In this document: piece by piece, positions 61,101-64,000 of the stretch | How positions within the stretch are numbered: the stretch's first letter is position 1 | Layout: every line of letters begins with the position of its first letter | Source of the DNA: Bacillus_AD sp047238185 | Lineage (GTDB): Bacteria; Bacillota; Bacilli; Bacillales; DSM-1321 | Reading direction: 5' to 3' | Assembly (NCBI RefSeq): GCF_047238185.1 | Contig: NZ_JBDFMI010000001.1 | Location: 3,100,001-3,164,000 of the forward strand | DNA: 64,000 nt | Position numbers and translations under genes: made by a program | Notes under the pieces: generated by a model | Seen by the model: the letters and a program-made list of their open reading frames with translations, nothing else | Databases searched by the model: none | What the model was told of the DNA's origin: nothing

Positions 61101-62329
61101 AACATGTCTCTTCCATATATATCTTTTATCTTTTTGGCATCCTCAGGCGTTACACCTTCTGACATAACATTTTCACCTGTCCACATCACTTCGATGTCTT
61201 TATCCAGCGTGCGTGAAAAATCCTTTGTATATGTCTTTAGCTCTTCGCCGTTAAACATGGACGTACCCCAATATTCTGTCGGTACAGTTATCAATGGCGT
61301 CACATCGCCCTTTGCTTTAACAAAATCTTTATTGAATCTGTTTAAAACAGTTGCCTGGCCGACCCCATCGACGATAAAGATATCGTCCCACAGGATGGAG
61401 AAACTGCGCACGCCCATTTCATACAATGCTTCCGCTTTATCCAACAGAGCCTTGTAGTCTTCCGGATCCACTTCATGTGTTTCCTCATTAAAGCGGATAT
61501 CCTTCCCTGGAGAAATGGCAAATACAAAATCTACCTTATTTTCCTTAGCTGTTTCGATCAGTTCCTTCATACGGCCTAATTCTTCAGCAGGATATGGCTC
61601 TCTCCATTTATCGCGATGGTACGGATCTGATTTTGGGGCATATATGTACGAATTGATTTTATTCTCGCCATAAAATGCAAATTGGTTCAATCGAGCTTCA
61701 TGGCTCCAGGTCTCGCCGTAAAAACCTTCCACAATAGCGCGTAGATGCTGTGTCGGATGGTCCTTAATATACACTTCCGGTACGTGGACGCCATCCTTTT
61801 CTTTCTCGACTAGCTGCTTCAATGTTTGGACGCCGTAAAAAGTACCCTTCTCATCCTTACCTTCGATCGCAATATGGGAAGTGCCTTTTTCATCGGCTAC
61901 TGTTGCCAAAACATATCCTTCAGCCGTAGTCAATTTGCTGGCGTCATCTTTATGTAAGTCAGTAAAAAATTGATTTAATTCATCAATTTCATCTTCATCT
62001 TCTCCAATAAGGATTGTTGTATCATCCTTATTGAGCTCCTTATTTACTTTAATGCCGTATTTAGCCAATAGCGAAGTTAATTCTCTCATGGCGTCCTGAT
62101 CTGCCACTTCTTTACCGATAATATTGACCGAAGAAGTAAAGGTGAAGTCATCCCCTAGCTCATTAACCACTTGCGGAGTCGGGCTTAATTTTTCAATTAC
62201 ATTGTTAACAATCATTTTCTCTTTTTCTTCAGTTGATGCGTCATTTGCGAACACAGTCATTGGAATAGTGGATGCTGCTAAACATGAGGCTGTTACGATG
62301 CCTAAAACCTGCTGGTGCCTTTTTTTCAA
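58112..62329 (-). CDS. Secreted SLH-anchored GH84 beta-N-acetylglucosaminidase
   Basis: 1405 aa, modular: signal peptide (residues 1-28, ending VFA), GH20b-like N-terminal domain (about 45-180), GH84 catalytic barrel (about 190-490; HLRAIVEGFYGETWSH, and the acid pair D315-D316 in SFSILWDDIFIV), helical region, at least two discoidin-like F5/8 C domains (e.g. ISVDLGKVEKLTNIYMNMGR, VTLDLGKVKNIRNVQLIS), three SLH repeats (about 1165-1340; NPNQQVTRAEAAAMIGRAL, KPNEKVTRGEMAIMISRAF) and a C-terminal SH3b domain. The SLH repeats should tether it to secondary wall polymer. Removes beta-linked GlcNAc from glycans such as mucin-type or hyaluronan-like chains. A TTG start follows AAGGAGAGAAGAGA. A perfect cre overlaps its promoter region. 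Confidence 0.9.
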   Translation of the reverse strand: MKKRHQQVLGIVTASCLAASTIPMTVFANDASTEEKEKMIVNNVIEKLSPTPQVVNELGDDFTFTSSVNIIGKEVADQDAMRELTSLLAKYGIKVNKELNKDDTTILIGEDEDEIDELNQFFTDLHKDDASKLTTAEGYVLATVADEKGTSHIAIEGKDEKGTFYGVQTLKQLVEKEKDGVHVPEVYIKDHPTQHLRAIVEGFYGETWSHEARLNQFAFYGENKINSYIYAPKSDPYHRDKWREPYPAEELGRMKELIETAKENKVDFVFAISPGKDIRFNEETHEVDPEDYKALLDKAEALYEMGVRSFSILWDDIFIVDGVGQATVLNRFNKDFVKAKGDVTPLITVPTEYWGTSMFNGEELKTYTKDFSRTLDKDIEVMWTGENVMSEGVTPEDAKKIKDIYGRDMLLWWNYPVNDYKEEKLALGPIYNLPNNLNESIGGFIINPMSFAEASKISIHTGADYAWNTAKYDYNKAWDRAIESTVGTELKDSFKVFADHSTRLDTGRADAPEMKAVMDAYWEKVEKGVIPTAEIAALKKEFTNVKNAVEQVKNGLKDPKLMKEINRQLDKLGKYADAATTASDMVVAMMYKDTQQWWDLKSKLSVKIEELNQSTAVISDEVLAAFISKANTITDELFFEGVEKEAVKTYDYTISVSENLQPLKHEDWLNTKAPYELNKMVDGMLDTAYRSKNTIKAGDFISVDLGKVEKLTNIYMNMGRTNSDQTMMKGNLEISEDGKKWTAVIQNNSDHEISKIVNASARYIKYTATEDQDNELFIREFEVNRPTASGIHSNVDGVKEAGLKRTVVDTEDVYSLSTAKGVKFKKNDYAAIELADYNYISSVELKNGGSGKLSYTINGRDWIDFATVKGNDKVELKKPLAVKQVKYTADKTTNTKESFSMAVHVEGRGDLSVETNRKGLSASWPQYNDKNYIIDGDLDHAFISSSPVQKGDYVTLDLGKVKNIRNVQLISDLNSGADRIREGKLEYSVDRKSWKVLKEGSIPERLNMHDLDFDARYLRLTATDSTDSWFRMSDFSVNNPQAEVEFLSTVKPLNDEHRLNNLMDNNIQTSFIPKSEVKAGDKVVYNLFEGKKMNRVQIFQNERTISNAKVIARTDKNKYIELGKLSKGYNVFTLNKTEQIVEISIEFTAGSKQPELFEVITENTSVSNAETITFKDLGPSHRAYTEIQYLAQGKITVGDQKGNFNPNQQVTRAEAAAMIGRALNLDGTKRKTSFKDVGASMFASGYIQSAVDKKILSGYKDGSFKPNEKVTRGEMAIMISRAFGYNSGNTQSEAAKALMSKGISQGMTDGTFGAKLNLIRADFSVFLARAIDANLRLGNQEVTFKQEMTVIKDSLSIHKGPSDSYKQIDTLKKGDKVKIGYDVGEWAYVQTATNKVGFVPLSSLK

Positions 62330-62703
62330 TCTCTTCTCTCTCCTTCGATTGCAGTAAGCTAATAATTTTTTTGGTATAATAATATGTATGCGCTTACAGA
62401 TTTAAATATAGATAATTAATGGAAAAGTGTCAATGTATTTTATTATATTAATATATAAAAACATAACGATTATCAGGCAATTCTCTCAAGCCTTCTACTA
62501 TATAAGGACATAGCTTGAATGCATAAAAAGGGCTTTCTTATGCAACAAACAGAGCAGATTCACCTAAGATTTGGCTATATAGCAATGCCCACATGCAATG
62601 GCTTATTCAAATAGTTGTCATAAAGAAAAGTTTATTAACCTTATTGCTGGATAATAAAAGAAAGAGAGCTCAATTATTTCACATAATGCGAGGATATCCT
62701 ATT
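62330..62703. other. Divergent regulatory region between the GH84 and PAS-GGDEF genes
   Basis: About 370 bases. A perfect cre (62385-62398) lies next to a TATTAT-type -10 for GH84. No other feature recognised. Confidence 0.55.
62385..62398 (-). promoter_or_regulatory. Perfect cre (CcpA-binding) site of the GH84 gene
   Basis: Minus strand TGTAAGCGCATACA matches TGNAARCGNWWWCA at every defined position. It lies about 55 bases before the TTG start, next to or over the promoter, so glucose should repress the gene through CcpA. Confidence 0.8.
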
Positions 62704-64000
62704 ATGAAAAAACAAAAAAAAGAAACCAGTGAACCGTTATCGAATTCGGATGAATACCATATTCTTATGGCTTCTCTAGGTGTTAGCGTAAGCAAACATT
62801 TACTTGACGAACATTTTACAGTTGTATGGGCGAATGATTACTATTACGATATGTTCGGTTACACAAAAAGGGAATATGAAGAAACATTCCACAATAAATG
62901 CAGCCTCTTCTTTACCAATAACCCAGTTGAATGGGATTCGCTTGCTGCTACTGTAGAGGAAACCATTAAAAACGGTAAAAAATACTATGAATACGTTGGG
63001 CAAATGCCTCATAAAAGCGGAAAGATGATATGGGTGCGTTTAATTGGCCATTTCATTGATGAGTATATAGATGGTTATCAGATTTCTTATTCAGTGATGT
63101 CCGATATTACCGAGTTCATGAACGCCCAGACTGAAAAAATGGTTACTTATAATAATATTCCAGGATTCGTTTCAAAGTACAGAATTACAGAAGAGGGTTT
63201 TTCAGAAATATACGCAAATCCGAATTTTTATGAATTTTTTTATAAGGATCCTGCTATTTGTCCGCATGATTATAGCTTATCGGAGCTAAAAAAAATGGGA
63301 ATGGATGCTGCAAAAACTTCAGCTATGCATAAGAAAATGCGTAATGGAGAATCGGTAAATTATACGTATCAATATCAGGATGCACATAATAATGATATAT
63401 GGCTAAAGATGATTGGAGAAAAAATAGACGAGATTAATCATGATCCCATTTATCTATTTATTTGTTCAGATATAACAGAGATTACCAACCAAAGGGAAAT
63501 TCAAAAAGAGATGAACAAACAACTTGAACAATTGGCTTTTGTAGATCCTATTACGTCAGGATTAAACTATACAAAATTTGAAATAGAGGCCGAGCGACTA
63601 ATTCGAAAAATGCCTTCCAGCACTTATGCGCTCGTATTATTAGATGTGCAAAAGTTTTCAATTGTAAATGAGCTGTTTGGTATTGATTATGGAGACCGTG
63701 TTATCCAATTTATTCATAAAATAATTAAGGCTAATCTGCAAGGTGAAGAGATGGTTGCTCATCTTACGGCTGATAACTTTATACTATTATTGAAAGCCGA
63801 AGCCCCTTATTCCATAGAAGCTCGTTTAAATGACATTGCTAATGCAGTCAATTGCATGAAAAGTGACTCAGAAAATTCAAGCAAACAAGCCCTTTCTATG
63901 AAAGCGGGCATCTATGTAATCGATAATCCTACTTTGCCGCTCATCAGTATTCGTGACAGGACAAATACTGCTATGAAAAATACTTCTATTCTGTCTGAAG
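62704..64000 (+). CDS. PAS-GGDEF signalling protein (partial, C-terminus off right edge)
   Basis: 432 codons visible. Two PAS-like sensor domains (about residues 20-140, with HFTVVWANDYYYDMFGYTKR, and about 145-270) are followed by a GGDEF domain (about 280-430): VDPITSGLNYTKFEIEAERL and LLDVQKFSIVNELFGIDYGD. The GGDEF motif itself reads L-T-A-D-N-F (in VAHLTADNFILLL), so cyclase activity is unlikely. Such degenerate GGDEF domains usually regulate an EAL phosphodiesterase behind them, which may lie past the edge. No signal peptide or membrane helix is seen. GCGAGGATATCC precedes the chosen ATG at 62704; an in-frame ATG six codons earlier is possible. Confidence 0.82.
   Translation, partial: MKKQKKETSEPLSNSDEYHILMASLGVSVSKHLLDEHFTVVWANDYYYDMFGYTKREYEETFHNKCSLFFTNNPVEWDSLAATVEETIKNGKKYYEYVGQMPHKSGKMIWVRLIGHFIDEYIDGYQISYSVMSDITEFMNAQTEKMVTYNNIPGFVSKYRITEEGFSEIYANPNFYEFFYKDPAICPHDYSLSELKKMGMDAAKTSAMHKKMRNGESVNYTYQYQDAHNNDIWLKMIGEKIDEINHDPIYLFICSDITEITNQREIQKEMNKQLEQLAFVDPITSGLNYTKFEIEAERLIRKMPSSTYALVLLDVQKFSIVNELFGIDYGDRVIQFIHKIIKANLQGEEMVAHLTADNFILLLKAEAPYSIEARLNDIANAVNCMKSDSENSSKQALSMKAGIYVIDNPTLPLISIRDRTNTAMKNTSILSE

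Overview
The window is a low-GC chromosomal segment from an endospore-forming member of the Bacillaceae. The evidence is AAGGAGG-type ribosome binding sites, frequent TTG starts, a collagen-like spore-surface gene behind a sigma-K-type promoter, a SinI-like anti-repressor, cre, Fur/PerR and CodY-like sites, a T-box leader and a gmu-type glucomannan operon. I cannot fix the genus from sequence alone. I see no prophage, insertion sequence, rRNA, tRNA or CRISPR array.

Layout. 1-2.0 kb: SulP anion transporter (runs off the left edge) and a serine-recombinase-like protein that has lost key active-site residues. 2.0-2.6 kb: tandem array of two related hairpin repeats, period 274 bp. 2.7-11 kb: small and hypothetical genes mixed with a secreted thermonuclease, a blasticidin-S-deaminase-like enzyme, a SinI-like protein, a TetR regulator, a frameshifted lipoprotein, an AadK-like adenylyltransferase and an FAD oxidoreductase with a membrane partner. 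11-23 kb: accessory mix with an SMI1/KNR4 protein, cytidine deaminase, three acetyltransferases, an XRE/membrane-protein pair under a palindromic promoter, an MFS transporter behind a T-box leader, a PQQ-type sugar dehydrogenase and a MerR regulator. 23-28 kb: a YoaE-like molybdopterin oxidoreductase, a zinc alcohol dehydrogenase and an isochorismatase-like hydrolase.

28-32.6 kb is a complete branched-chain amino acid ABC operon (binding protein, LivH, LivM, LivG, LivF). 33-36 kb holds a P1B-4 metal ATPase (PfeT/ZosA type) divergent from a secreted helical protein; three Fur/PerR-like boxes lie between them. 36-37.5 kb is a BclA-like collagen protein. 39.4-45.8 kb is a glucomannan/beta-glucoside PTS cluster (gmuR, then gmuB-A-C-D-E-F), with operator palindromes and a cre-like site ahead of gmuB.

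46-48.7 kb holds a second alcohol dehydrogenase, a Nudix pseudogene with a stop inside the Nudix box, and a DUF5694-like protein. 48.9-56.8 kb is an oxamate/ureide-type module: a single 998-residue FdrA-YlbE fusion, a DUF2877 (YlbF/AllH-like) protein, an MFS transporter and carbamate kinase, divergent from a PucR-family regulator. Together these could convert a carbamoylated oxalate derivative to carbamoyl phosphate and then ATP. 58-62.3 kb is a secreted SLH-anchored GH84 glycosidase with a perfect cre in its promoter region. The right edge cuts a PAS-GGDEF protein with a degenerate GGDEF motif.

The most notable items are the FdrA-YlbE fusion operon, the Fur/PerR-flanked secreted helical protein, the two-type repeat array with matched terminal stems, and the T-box ahead of an apparently internally deleted MFS transporter.
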